Translations under genes and position numbers: made by a program | Origin: Lichenostomus cassidix | Taxonomy: Eukaryota > Chordata > Aves > Passeriformes > Meliphagidae | DNA: 64,000 nt | Direction: 5' to 3' | NCBI GenBank assembly: GCA_008360975.2 | Contig: CM039182.1 | Span: 16,216,324 to 16,280,323 of the forward strand | Notes under the pieces: model-generated | Database searches by the model: none | Seen by the model: only the letters and a program-made list of their open reading frames with translations | Told to the model about the DNA's origin: nothing | Part shown: piece after piece, positions 12,001 through 24,240 of the stretch | Layout: each line of letters opens with the position of its first letter | Numbering within the stretch: the first letter of the stretch is position 1

Positions 12001-13892
12001 TCCAATGTTGATCCATGATGGCAGAAACTCGTCAGCCAACACCTGGTCTTGGTGTGGGGAATGGCAGAGAATTGGACTGTTTCTAATTGAGACAGTGGGC
12101 AAAGCCAGACTAATTTGTAGCTTGCCTGTGTTTTTTGAAGGAGGGCATGGAAACAGTTTAGCTGTGTACATATTTGAGCTACAGTGCCATTTTATTTCCA
12201 GAGTGCTTTATTTACTAATATAAACAAAACCTAGGTGTTGCTTTCTCCTGTTGTTCAAAAGAAAAACCAAACCCAAACCCAACACACAAAACCCCAGACT
12301 CTAAACTTTCAAAACAAACTGCACATCTGTGTCAACAGAGAATTCCTAGTTTGCAGCAGAAAAGGCCAATTCTGAATCTGCATTTCTTTTTCAGCCCTGT
12401 CATGCCATGTAAAGGTATCTCTGTCATTTACATGCTTCTGTCATTTACACTTTCTTTAGGAACAGACAGACTGGTGAAAAAGTGTGAAAAACTATCTACA
12501 CTCTTGTTTTGAAAGTTTAGAGTCTGAAGGAATTAACACATACAATTCTGTTAACTCAAAGTCTTTAGGCTTTCAGACACCCCTGTCTCCTTCTCCCACA
12601 CAATGCTGATGTGAGAACTGACAACAGAACTTTAGAGAGGAGGAGAAACTATCTCCATCTCAGGAACACTCTGTCCCACCCAGCACTGCACCAGGCAGCA
12701 GAGACAAGAGGCTCACTCTCTTGCACTCCTTGCATCACCAGCATTTCTAACAGCGTTGTGTCCAATCTGAAGAGGTAAAATTTATCACAAGCAGTCTTTT
12801 GCTCTTTTGAAGGCATAGTAGTGAAATGAGATTACCATAAAGCCCTCCCTATAATCCTTTCATATATAAATATACACACACACACATATATAAAAATATA
12901 CACAATTATAAAAAGCCCTTAAAGAGCAGAAAGACTACCACGGGACAAAATACTGTGATTTGACAGCTAAGAACGTCATGTGGAATCTTTCTTGCCTCCA
13001 CCCAGTTTAAACACAATTTCTATCCTGTGGCTCAGAATTACCAGCATTAAATTTGTCAAGCATTGGGATTCACCATGAAGAAAGACTCCCTCAAAACACA
13101 GGCTGTAAGCAAACTCACATATTCAAGAGGACAACTTAAGTGTTTTCAATCATGCATTCATTAAAGTAAAACAAATTGATTCCCTTTGTAATATTTTATA
13201 GAAATAAAAATTCTCCTTTCATCAGCTTTTACAGGAAGTATTTCATGACTAGAGCTTTAGAAAAAATCTCATGCTGTTTTATATTCTCAAGAGTGTAACT
13301 GCATAGGCAATAATATCTCTATGAATTCTTGAATGCCACCCTCACTGCAATTTAGTATTTTGCCATATCTAAAGATTACCTTTAGGCATACATTCATAAT
13401 GTTGCTTTCATTTCCAAAGTTCGTATTTGACACTCAGGCTACATCCCATTTATGCATGTATGCTAAGCATTCATACCTGAAAATTCAGACTCAAACTCTT
13501 CCTGTTTTCACAGAATCCTTTAATTTCTTTGGACCAAGTCCAGAGGAATTTAAATTGCTGGGCTGGGGTTTTTTTTTTCAGAAAATGACTTTCACAAGCA
13601 GTTAAGTCTCTTTAACAACCTACCCTGCACTGATACTACCTTATTCTTTGGGCCACTTGTTTTAACTGTCAAACAGAGACATTTAGTTGAAGGTTTACCA
13701 AAATAACGTAACTGCATTTATTCAGAGTGGAAGTGCACTAAAAATGTAGAAAATTGCCCTCTTTCCTCTAACACAATACAGCTATTTTTCTAATCTCCAT
13801 GGAAAAAAAAAAATATTTACCTGAGTCAGCAGGTCCATCTCCCCAAGTAAATTGTTGAACATTTCATCTATATCATCGCGGGTTTGCTCCAT
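2955..13892 (-). CDS. APBB1IP: RIAM, Rap1-GTP-interacting adaptor (5' part of the gene, continues beyond base 1)
   Basis: Four exons, 13892-13821, 11772-11685, 9921-9620 and 3032-2955, join in frame with GT-AG borders to give 540 nt, the first 180 residues. RIAM is a cytoplasmic adaptor of the MRL family that links active Rap1 to talin and so activates integrins in leukocytes and platelets; it also binds Ena/VASP and profilin. Visible parts: an N-terminal amphipathic talin-binding segment (about residues 5-25, DIDEMFNNLLGEMDLL), the SLGVETVPPP linker, a conserved VGFKDLNESLNALED block, an MADLVADL helix at residue 68, an acidic proline-rich stretch (about 124-152, with FPPPPP at 137) and a Lys/Glu helix (155-180) that precedes the RA domain in this family. 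The RA and PH domains and the C-terminal proline tail are outside the window. The start is fixed by an acceptor CAG directly before the ATG, which implies a non-coding upstream exon. The match to vertebrate RIAM is from memory but is specific through all four exons. Confidence 0.95.
5210..5950. repeat. Degenerate interspersed repeat, possibly LTR-derived
   Basis: This GC-richer block contains three short related units (cctcccacagaagttctctgtg, then two cctcccacaggcagt / tgctgcagtgtgggtccctc type pieces) and text such as tgctccaccatggtctgcaa and gaagcttccagcagcttctc that resembles a high-copy avian element. The 218-residue open frame inside it has no protein family signature. I cannot name the family; no intact gag or pol frame is present. 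Confidence 0.4.
5275..5323. repeat. (CACCCA)n simple repeat
   Basis: A run of alternating CACACC/CACCCA hexamers of about 45 bp lies inside the repeat block and carries no gene. Confidence 0.9.
7075..8150 (-). mobile_element. Old, long CR1 LINE remnant
   Basis: A strongly diverged minus-strand CR1 copy of about 1 kb. Recognisable pieces occur in the expected order: gggcacctgttccagtgcta, ctccctcagcctgtccttgc, catcccaccacctctctgctgg, gcattattccaggagtgggc, cagcaggatgccatctcc, aggaccttgtacctta and aacaatataaaccccagtgc. It reaches into the end of ORF2, but every frame is broken. It is older than the copies at 423 and 1287. Confidence 0.75.
9620..9921 (-). CDS. APBB1IP: APBB1IP third coding exon, proline-rich (residues 54-154)
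   Basis: This 302-nt exon is bounded by acceptor tttacag and donor CAG|gtaagt. It opens with ESLNALEDKDLDALMADLV, continues through a variable linker with Tyr in IYCKASPYV, and ends in an acidic polyproline block (DDSPPPPPDPEPDF then PPPPPPP). The block contains an F-P-P-P-P type EVH1 ligand at residues 137-141 and PPPPP runs suited to profilin. It ends in phase 0. Confidence 0.93.
11685..11772 (-). CDS. APBB1IP: APBB1IP second coding exon (residues 25-54)
   Basis: This 88-nt exon runs from acceptor ttaacag to donor ATG|gtaagt. It encodes SLGVETVPPPSPKVSNNEF and then SFTVGFKDLN, matching the RIAM linker and its conserved VGFKDLNES block. It ends in phase 1; the last base combines with the next exon to make Glu54. 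Confidence 0.93.
12295..12526. mobile_element. 232-bp element with perfect 23-bp terminal inverted repeats (MITE-like)
   Basis: The left end cagactctaaactttcaaaa (12295-12317, continuing caa) is exactly reverse-complementary to 12504-12526. The 186 bp between hold no frame; a ctgtcatttaca motif is repeated inside. The ends begin CAG and finish CTG, as in many hAT-type non-autonomous elements, but I see no clear 8-bp target duplication beside it. It could also be a structured non-coding element. Confidence 0.5.
12863..12904. repeat. (TA/CA)n microsatellite
   Basis: A TA-rich and CA dinucleotide run with a core of seven CA units near 12873-12886. Confidence 0.85.
13821..13892 (-). CDS. APBB1IP: APBB1IP first coding exon (residues 1-24)
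   Basis: This 72-nt exon begins exactly at the ATG, after the acceptor tctttcag, and ends at CTCAG before the donor gtaaat. It encodes MEQTRDDIDEMFNN and the following LLGEMDLLTQ, the short helix known in RIAM as the main talin-binding site. It ends in phase 0. Confidence 0.94.
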
Positions 13893-16800
13893 CTGAAAGA
13901 AAAAAATCCACAAGCAAGAAATAATGAAAAGTTCATTTCAAAGCCAGCAGTGGTCAAAACCAGAAGATATAAAATGCTCTTTTATATTGCGTTCACAAAT
14001 AACTTTAAAACAATTGCTCACGACTTGCAAAAACCTGAATCCATACCTTAGAAGAAACTACTAACAGCTCAGAACCTCTATCCTGTATATGCTTAAACAC
14101 ACACTTCGGATCTATGCTCATCAGAAGTGCCAACGACCTCCTTGTACCATTTACATTTCATAAGAAGTCACCAGCTAATAAACCACAGTTATATCTTACA
14201 CATTAAAAAAAAATGCAGCCAGTGAGAGATGGAGAGAGAAACTAAGTTTGATGTTGAGAAATTCCTGAATGTTTCATCTTGAAAGACTTCTTTCTTTGGC
14301 TTAGACAACTAATACTACAAGAGTTTATTGGGAAGAGGTAGAAGAGTTGGGAGTGAAACTGAACTTGGGAAGAAGGGAATGGTGGGGTGAAGATCTTTTT
14401 AATTTTCTCCTTATTTTGCATTATCCTACCATCTTACTAGCTGGCAATATATTAATTTCCCTATGGTAAACCTGTTTTGCTCAATGGTAGTTGGCAAGGA
14501 ATCTCCCTGTCCTCACCTCAGCCCAGGAGCTTTCCATTGTAATTTCTCTCCCTGCTCTGCTGAGGAGGGAAAGTGATAGAGCAGCTTGGTAAGCACCTGG
14601 TAGCCAGGTAAAGACAACCAACCACAGCAGCTCACAGCATGAGGACCAGGCTGACGCAAGAAAACAGTGAACTGAGGACAGGAACAACTCTAATGACTAC
14701 AAAGACTGGCAAGAAAAGAAGACCAACAAGTATCCTGTTCTCCAGTCTTAATGCTTTTCCTTTAATAGAGCATCTCGAGTCATGTAACTACTCCACAGAT
14801 TAATTATGAAGGTCACTGAACCCTAAAGTCAGTATCTGTTGTTTGAGAATTATGATGTAACTAAACAAGGCACAGGTAACCAAGAACTGAATTTGGAATA
14901 ATCATATTTCTCTCAGATCCCAGAAATCAAAGACTTAAAGATTTGGAAACTGGATACTTTTAAAGACATTTTAATAGGATGTGGTTGACACTGGAGATGG
15001 CACAGCTCTGCCCAGGGAACAGGGAACAAACATCACACAGGAGTGATTGAGTGGAGAGTTTAAGTCATCTTATCTGCTTCCTTTCCAGCTGACAAATCCA
15101 CACCGGATGGCTCACTCTCTCTCTCTGTATCACACTTATCATACAGAGCTTTGTACACAACATTCTGTTTCTGCAGACTCAGCAGTATGCTGGGTGGCAT
15201 ACGATTACTGAATTTTAATTCATTTATTTGAATCAACAGCTGTGTAGCTTCCTACACACCTGGCACTTGGAGAATCAATTTTCACGGAAAGGCTAGATAA
15301 AAAGGCACTTATTTGATCAGGCAGAGTGAAGATACATTTGTTATGTGACAAAAAATGGAGCTGCAGTTCACACTGACAAGTATCTCATCAGTGTTTAAAT
15401 AATACTGAATAATTTTATGTTTTCCTGTTTTCTGATTTAGGAGATCAAAATATCTTCTAAGGAAATCTTATCAGTTATAGGTATTTGTATGTTCTTGGTG
15501 GGGTTTTTTTAAGCCCTAACTAGATCAACTTTCAGGAAAAGATCTTCACACAATTTCTTTTGATAAACTGAAATCCTCCTTTGCTACACTTTTACAGAAT
15601 AGAAATATAAAAATGGAAAAAAAACTACTCAAGCTGCAACCAGTCGCAACCTCTTATCAAGAGGAGTAGTAAGAACTGTCTAAAAAGGAAAAATTCAAAC
15701 CTAGATACCCTCTTCAGTAATTAACAACAGTAAAAAAAACAGACTTGTGTTGTCACCAAGCCACAGCCTCTACTGGTATTTTATTTTATCTTGAATTTTT
15801 ATTGATTGGGTTTAGGAAGACAAAATTACTATCATAATCAACAAATACACTGGAAATTTTTTTACATGAATACACACTGAATGATCTCTTAAATTGGTAT
15901 AAGAACTCTATACATTCATCAAAGATTTTGTCAAGAGCTAGAAAAACTAAAGATAGTAAAATGAGTCCCCATAACGCGGAATTGCAAAAGACTGTCCATC
16001 CACTTTCCTCCTTTTTGACTTCTCTCCACGCTCATTTCCATTTATTTTATTCGACTGCCACAATAGGAATAAACAGATGAAACAATTTGTAGATTTGGAA
16101 ACTATCCTGTTGGATGTTGCTGCATTTTGGATCAGCCAATTCTTCTGAATTTTATCAATAGCACTTAACTTATTCAAACCAGGAACTCAAGGTGAAGTGC
16201 AGGTGTATGACTATTTTTAACAAAACAAGGGAAAGTATTTACTGAAGTGCCCAGATGAGTATTGAATTTCATACTCAGTCCTACTCTACAGTTACTTTTC
16301 TACCAGGTTTTTCTGTATTTTGTACTAATACTAGGAACTCTTAAAATCACTATCGACTACAATAAACTGAACAGAAAAAACCCAAACCAAACAGAACAGG
16401 ACTTCTGCAATAAGATTTTAATTAGGAAAAAAACCAGAATTGAAATAAAATGAGGAAATTGCGGTTGTCACAAATAAACAAGCTGGGAAGGGCCTTGTGG
16501 GAAGACATATATGTGAAACCTAACGTATTTTTGAAGTGATTGATTTTCAAACTAATGCCTTCTGGACCACCTTTTGAAGAAACACCAAGCATCCGGTTAA
16601 AAGTACTCCTTGTCTTTTATTTCCCAAGACTTTCTCATTCTCAAATCTTCACTAAGCTCTCATAAAAACCTTTTATTAAAAATTTATTTTAATATTCTCA
16701 CCTTTCTCATACTGTATATCTAAGAGGCTGGGACATTTTCTCTTCAACTTGCTATTCTAACCACCTAGTCTCACTTTGAGTTTATGCGTATTAAAACCTC

Positions 16801-19800
16801 ACAGGTTTATATAAGACATAAAAATTGACTCATTAATTGACCCCACCATTTACCAGAAGCCCTCCAGACCCACTAGATCTATTAAATTTTTTACCTTCCC
16901 AAATTGCTTAGGTAATGAAATTGTTTGATAGAATCTTTAATACTCGGCAGGGAGCTAACAAATGAAGAGTAAAAGAATGGTACAAAATTCACCCTGCTTA
17001 AGAAAAAAGAACCTATTAAAAATATAATGAAATCTAACAAGGTACACCATATAGTGTACATAAAAAAACCCGCATGCATGGTATTATACCAAGCAGAATC
17101 TGAACTGTTAAGCTAGCACCTCTTCACAGGAAGAGCGGTCTAAGTCACATGGTAAAAACGCTTCTGCACTTGAGAAGTCAAAAATAAGCTCAGAGCCCTT
17201 GTGAAACAGAATGGGAACAGGAAACACCAGCAAGATTATGATCTCTGCAACTGAGTCTCAGTGGAGTTTATGCAGTTTAACCAAGCAAAGGGCTTCAACC
17301 AAAAAGGAATGAGGAACAGCATGATGTCAGTAGATAAGGAGTTACAGTGGATTCTTGGTATGAGCAGTGTTAGGAACCAGCCCACTTAGTGATCTGGGGA
17401 ACAATTACAGACACATTCATGACATTCAAAGTATTGTTGCTATTCTTGAACTGTCACAAATGCAATCCGCAGAGATAAAAATACATGAAGTATATTTTGA
17501 CAAGTCACACAGAAACATCAAAAACAAACCTTCAGCTCCTAGTCCCTGCAATACAGCGTGAAAGTGTCAGAGCACCAGGACCACCAAAACAAACACTATT
17601 TGACTATCCAGATGACCACTAACAGCATTGCAACTTCCTGCTATTGCTCAATGCTTAAATGCTTTCTGGAGTAGAATGAAGAAATCTTTAACATTTTAGA
17701 GAGATACGTGAGAGTAAATCACTCAAATCAGAGATTTACCCTTGTACACTACAGGCTATGCAAAGCTGATCATCCCATAGCAAAGACAGAAAAAAAGGAA
17801 GAAAACTAGGGATGCATGATGAAAGTGACAGAGTCCCACCATAAAGTGAAAAGCTGAAAGAGGGTAACTGATTGTCACAGAAAACAGATATGAAACTAGC
17901 GTAATTTTAAAAAGCATCAAAATGTAGGGGTAAGTAACTGAGCCACCATTTCATCCTGACTTATAACACAAAATCAATGGGATAATAAATGAAAGTCTGA
18001 ATGAATGCTCCAGGGAATTGCGCACAGTGTAACTCTGAAACTCATCATCAAAGCTGGTGAGTAAGCAAGCTGAGGAGTTGGTTTTGTCTACATGCAGTTA
18101 TAGCTAGAAGTGTTAGTATTGTGCAGAGCTTCAGGCAAGGATGATGAACCTCATGTTTTATAGCTAAAATAAAGGCTCCACCAATGTGGAACCAGAGTAC
18201 AGCCTTCATGACAGACAGGTTACACCACACCTTCCAGCACAAGATTTCTTGCTTCCTTCTGAAGCACATGATGCTAGCCACTGCTGGGGACAACTTTCTG
18301 GCCAAACTGACTGCAGGTCTGATATAGATCTAAGTTTCTTACAGTGATTTTACAGTTAGAAAAATGTCAAGAAAAATCTCATACTATTCCCATGTCTCAT
18401 ATACCTAAGTGAGGCAGGATGGAAGTTCCTTAACCAGCTATTTCATCATGTCTAGTAAAAAGTCCTTAACAGACATTTAGGCCCACTTTTATGAAGTTCA
18501 AAAGAACGTCTGTCTCTGCAGAATTCAGCCTTGAGAAACATAATCCAATTAGTTACTAATTCTGGTAGACACCAAAACCTGAAATTTTGGAGTGATACCA
18601 TAGAAAATTCAGCTGACCCCAAGGTTTCAAAATCACAATCAGATTTGGCAATTAGCATGTTGACTTTCCTCTTTCTTACCTACATAACATGGCCCTGTAT
18701 CTCTCTTCTGTTTTAACACTAGCTCATATTTTGAAAAGAACAGATCAAAAACAATTAGACTGCTTCCAGCACTGAACTTACCTAAGAGTGATAAGTATGG
18801 TATTTTCCAATAAAAAGCTTGCACACATTGATAACTCTGAAAGCAGTTTCTTACTAATATTCCCTATTCTTCTGGGAAATTTGGTATGCCAATAACTGTA
18901 GGTTTATCTGCAGATGAAATTACATTGCATATTTATCTTTGTGTGACATGCTGTAACTCCACTCATGAGGGAATAAAAGTGACACACTAAAACACTAGTG
19001 GTTTCAGGAAGACTGTACAACTGCAAAGTATCCTTATTAGTTCAGAAGTGAGTGACATCTGGCTTTGGGTTAAAATTAAAACGGCAGATAAATACAATCA
19101 AGTGAGGATCCCATTCTAATGTCATCACAGGGTACTAGAGCTCATATTCTACTAACTCCAGAAACACCTACCCAGATGTAAACACAAACATCTTTAGATA
19201 AGAGCACCCCAAACTCACAGATTGTCCTTGTGTTTCACATAAATTGTAACTATGCCATTCATACAATTAAACCTCTTGAAAGCTTGTTCCCTTTTTTTTC
19301 AACCATTTTGGAAATACGCAGTTAAGTCACATGTTTTACAGGTACAAACCTGCAGTGAGGACTGATTTTGGAAAAGTCTTTGTTAGTCCAAAGTCACAGA
19401 TTTCACAGACCTGAAAACTACACTGTTTCACTTTATTGATGAGAGCAGCTGTATTTTACACTTGAGCTGTCTCAGCATCCATAATCTCTGTGCTCCCAGC
19501 CTTCCCCTCTGCCCCATGCACTGCTCCAAATATACAGTATTTTCCTTAGCAACCTTGCTGAGAGTGGTGTTTGGGGGAAGCAGCTGTGGGTCCTGTTCTT
19601 AGGGTGAGGCACGATGGCAAGATCACTGAACAGTTACTGAGGCTTGTTGAAGTTCAGCTGAAAGGAGTAAGGGACTGCTTAAAAGCTTACTCACAGAATG
19701 TCAGGAAGAAGTCACTCAAGGCCAGAGGAGGGGGGTTGCAAAGGGCTCTCATTCAGAGAGAGGACAGAAGAACATTTAACCTATGGCTATGGTAAAAGCT

Positions 19801-22800
19801 TGTGGAGGGATATGGTATGCAGGCTGCATGTGAGACTCCTCACTCACTAAGATCCTCTCCACAGTATCTCTCAGGCACAGACACAGCCTGGATCCTGGGC
19901 TTCAGAAAATGAATCCCAAATGTATTCAAGCACCTGGGGAACTGTGAGTTAAAAGCACCTTATGAAAGGTGGAGGAAAAAACCAACCCAGTGTAAAGCAT
20001 AGACGCAGGGAGGAGAAAGCTGGGGAGCAATTTCTATGTACCAGAACTTCACTTTGTACCTTCCTGTTGGCTCCCAAAGGGGATTGTTTCTATCGAACTC
20101 AAACCAGTGCCACTTCTGTTCACTTTTATGCAGTATCCTCACATCAGTCCACGTGCTTCAGTCTGGCCTGTGGCTCTAAGAACATTATGGAAATACATCT
20201 ACAGTTTCAGTTGTCTTCTTTTTCTTTTGTCACAGAATTTATTACTGTAGAATGGTCCAGTTTTGGGACTTTCTCCTCATAAGCCATACAGTCAGCACAA
20301 ACTGTGCAGAATGAAATGGTAGGAGATTACATATTTCCAGCCCTATGCCTTCACACAGACTGGTAGGAGAAACAATTCCCTGTCCTGTGCCAGATTACTG
20401 GCACAGAGAATAATATTTCCATTCCCCCAACACATCTTCTCCTGGAAAAGACAGAAAGCTGTATGGAAGTGTGTTCCCTGAGCTCATGAACCACCAGCTT
20501 ATCCAGGCTCATCCATGTTGTGTTGATAATATGTCTACTTCAGCTCTACTCATGTATAAACAACTGCAGACATACAAGCTACCAGAAAACATGAACCTCA
20601 GTTCTGGGTTCCTCCCATTCCCTGCCACGAGCAGAATGCGAAAGAGTAAACTCTGAGTAGCAGAAACTTAAGAGTTTCCACATTCCTTCCCATAATCTTA
20701 GCTTGTTGATGCTGGTGCAATGTTTTCCTTCCTGTTTTTTTTCCTGTTACCCAACACTGCTGTACAGAACTTACATGACAACAAAAGCCTATCTTGTACT
20801 TTAAACAATTGACAGCAAAATACAATAATGCAATTTTAACGTTTAGCTTCACAATCCATGAAGAAAGCTGATCCTGCATTAATAGTTCGTCTAAGAAGCA
20901 GAAAACAGTAGACAAGGAAGCCCACAGATGAGAAAGAAAGGCATACAGGGGTGTAAAATGAGGAAAAATCCTTCCACTCATCAATTCCCCATAGAATCAA
21001 GAGATGTGAAGTGTGAAACAGTGAAAATGATAGCACAACCTTAGGAAGAGGAAAAAAGGAAAGAAAAGTTAAAGTACCAAATCCGAGTGCAGGAACTGCT
21101 ACTTTGGATAGTCAACAGCTCATCTTTTCCAACTCCCTCCCACAGTGAGGCATTGGGTAAGCACAAGATATGCTATAAGGGTCCAGGACACAACTGTCTC
21201 CCTATACAAATAACTTATTCCTATGACCTAGTCAATGGCAAAAGATCTAAATCACCATCTTCTCTCTTAGAATCTCATGCTCTTATTACTGCCAGAAATG
21301 CTTAAGGAAGGTCACAGACAGCATGGGAAAGAACACTGAAAAAGGAAAAGACCCTAACATAAAATGCTCTAACAGGCAAGAGTGAAGCAAAAGGGTGAAA
21401 ATGAATCTGTAAAAATTTTGTTGAATCTGTTTGTTTCATACACAGATAACGTATTAAAATCAAATAAAGCAAGTAGTGCTTTAATATGAATATACAGATA
21501 TTTCACCAAAGTACTATGCTTAGTAACACAGTGAGTAGTAGAAAAATTAAATTAAGATTTTTTATAAATCTTTTTCAGTTTTACTATTGACTGCAGTGTC
21601 AGGTACAATTTCAAGGCCCACTGTTAACTTTTCACCTAGCAAAGTTGCTTCTTTCAGTCTATATAATGCAGTGATTCCAAGCAGCTTTAAGTAATGGCTT
21701 TCAGATGAAGATCTGTAAGGAAGTGGAAGCCTTAGAGTCACCACAGATGGGATGTTCTATTGGTATGGCAGTGGTTGCTTTGTCACAACCCAGAGAGCCC
21801 ACAAAGAAACAGTTATGAAAAGAAAATGCACCAAAAGGAGAAGAACCTTGTGACATTTCCATTCTTCCATTTCTCTAAGGTTTTCCATGAGAAGGAAATG
21901 TCACGGCCTCCGTCTCTTATTTTCCTTAAAAGTGAAGGAGGGATGGAACAACTGATCTGGTCACTCCACAACTCCATTGTGACACAGGGGAGACAAAACA
22001 GACCAATGTAATGACAGACATGAAAGGCTTTGCTGAATTTCATGCAAGAACATGGCCCCCATGCAACAGAACTGCAGTTAAGTTTATGTTGAATCCCTTC
22101 CTAAAACTGGCATCCAAAACCACTGGCTCATTTGTATTTGTTCTCTCAAACAATAGGTCAGTCACCTTCCCCTCAGTCACGAGGATATGGTCACCAAAGT
22201 ACAACACTAAGCTGTGACCACAAGTGTTTGGGAATGTTATCTGTGTTCATGCTTTTGGCATGTATTCTTGCTTGCTCAAGGCTATCTCAGAAACTTATGC
22301 CCTCTAAGCCACACATACAGCAGGTATTTCAAATACACTATTTCATCAAAAAGTACAGAGAACAATAATGTATACTTGACTGTTATTGAACTTGTTTTTT
22401 TAATTTGCAATCAGATAGAAAAACCACATCACCTTTCAAAAATATTTTTGCAGTGATAATCTTTCTTATTTCTGTGCTTCAGTGAAATCTCTATAGCAAG
22501 CAAGAAAATGGGGCCTTCCAGTACAGTTAGAAAATACTAGAAAAATCTTCAAAAATGCATCAAAATCTTGCTCTGAGGCAGAAGAAAAGTAATCTTGTGT
22601 CTGCAGTCTGGGTTACCTGAAGATGCAGTGAGAGTACCAAAATAGATGAACTAAGTCCACCAAGGAGCACTTTTTCATTGCTGTCAACAAGGACTTGATG
22701 CTAACAGGTTAATTGACCATTCTGTTGAGTTTCCTAACTCTCCTGGAGAGTCACCTTTGAGACAGACACATCATTTTGCCTAAAACTGGGGACTCCAAAG

Positions 22801-23439
22801 GTAATTTGCAATTTTTATCAGCAAAAGCATCCAGTGAGTGCCTGTATGATTGATTTTGGCTCCTGGCTATTCTCTCTATGCTTGATGGAGTCTCAATGCT
22901 GCTAGAAGCAGACTTCCTCCCCTTTCATCCCCACTCCTCCTGACAGGTGTAGGTACAGTGACAATATTTTCACTAAAATATTTGTTTTATCAGTTGGAGT
23001 GACTGAGGACAACTGAGGACTTTCCGTTGGTAGTGACATCAACCATGCAGGGGCTGCTCATCACTGATAGCAGAGACAGAGAGTTTTATCCTTTAATATT
23101 AATCTCACATGCCACACTTTCACATCCGCTGCTCTAGATTACAAGCAAATACAGAGTGAAAGTAAAAATGGAAACAGACTGAGAGATGCATCCAGTGCAA
23201 AACTTCTATCAGATAGGTCTCTGTTTGCATTTCTAAACAGAGCAGCAGAGAAAAATTTGTTTTGTATATACACTGAACATTGTTCTTCTAGGATTCATGA
23301 TGCATCCACTTCCCAAAATAGTCTTAATACTTCTAATGACTGTAGCCCTCATTTATTCGAGCCTAAACTCATAGTGTACTTAATCAATGTTCAACAAGAA
23401 GAAACAGTGCTGTGTGCAGGCTGGAGTAGCTCCTGGCAG

Positions 23440-23500
23440 AAAAAAAAAAAAAAACCAAAAAACAAAAAAAACCCAAAAAAACCCCACCAAAAAAACAATT
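23440..23500 (+). repeat. A-rich tract with C interruptions
   Basis: About 60 bp of A-runs broken by CC or CCCC. Low-complexity DNA; the Lys/Pro frame through it is an artefact. Confidence 0.85.
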
Positions 23501-24185
23501 AACCAGCCACAGATCTAAAAGGTCACTTTACTGGAAGAAAGTCTTTGAAACTAATGGCAGGCTTAAACTTTTTGAACCATCATTACCAAACTAGTTTGTG
23601 AATTCCCACAGTAAAATTTTAAGTCAGATCAAAGTAACCTGTGTTTCCTTTTCATTCAAAACCCAGAAGCAACACTATAAATTGAAATTGAGGGGTGGTG
23701 AGGAACATGAGCTCATACATGCTGATGTAGATACTCAAAAGTCTCCTACAGAAACTTGAGAACATGGCACCCAGTTTCTTTTTTTCACAGAACAGCATAC
23801 ATCTTCTACCCTGGCAGCTCCACTGTTAATATCCAGGATAGCCATGGATCAACAGGCTGGACAATAAGGAAAGCTGCCCAAAATGCCTGCTTTTCCAAGA
23901 GCCATGGATAACTCCTAATAATGAAAAGACATGTGGTGGCATTTCTATGACATCTGCATCTGACCTGGTTGTCCCAAGCTCTTTTTAGACAACGAAGGGA
24001 AAGGAAGGCAATTTTATAGAGCATGATTCATGGCTGCTGTCTAAAACTGGGATGCCAAACCAAGTTTTAGCAGTATCCATGTCTATGCATTAGAGACTGC
24101 AAGGGTGACTCAAAACCTCAGGTGACTCAAATGCTCATATCTACAACTAGATGAGGAGAGTCTTGCCTCTAAAGCCCAAGGAATG

Positions 24186-24240
24186 CTTTGGAAGGTCTGC
24201 ATGGATGCAAGTTACCATTGTCACTAGAGACCTTCCAAAG
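24186..24240. repeat. Inverted repeat, 13-bp arms
   Basis: ctttggaaggtct (24186-24198) is reverse-complementary to agaccttccaaag (24228-24240) with a 29-nt loop, in intron 1 of APBB1IP. No further pairing extends the stem. Confidence 0.6.

Larger units (their letters stand above)
9922..13820 (-). other. APBB1IP introns between coding exons 1-2 and 2-3
   Basis: Two introns (13820-11773 and 11684-9922) separated by coding exon 2. They contain an A16 run (11147-11162), the inverted-repeat element at 12295 and the microsatellite at 12863. Nothing else is recognisable. Confidence 0.8.

Noticed and set aside
24186..24240. A microRNA precursor.
   Set aside because: The stem has only 13 paired bases and a 29-nt loop, too short for a Dicer substrate.
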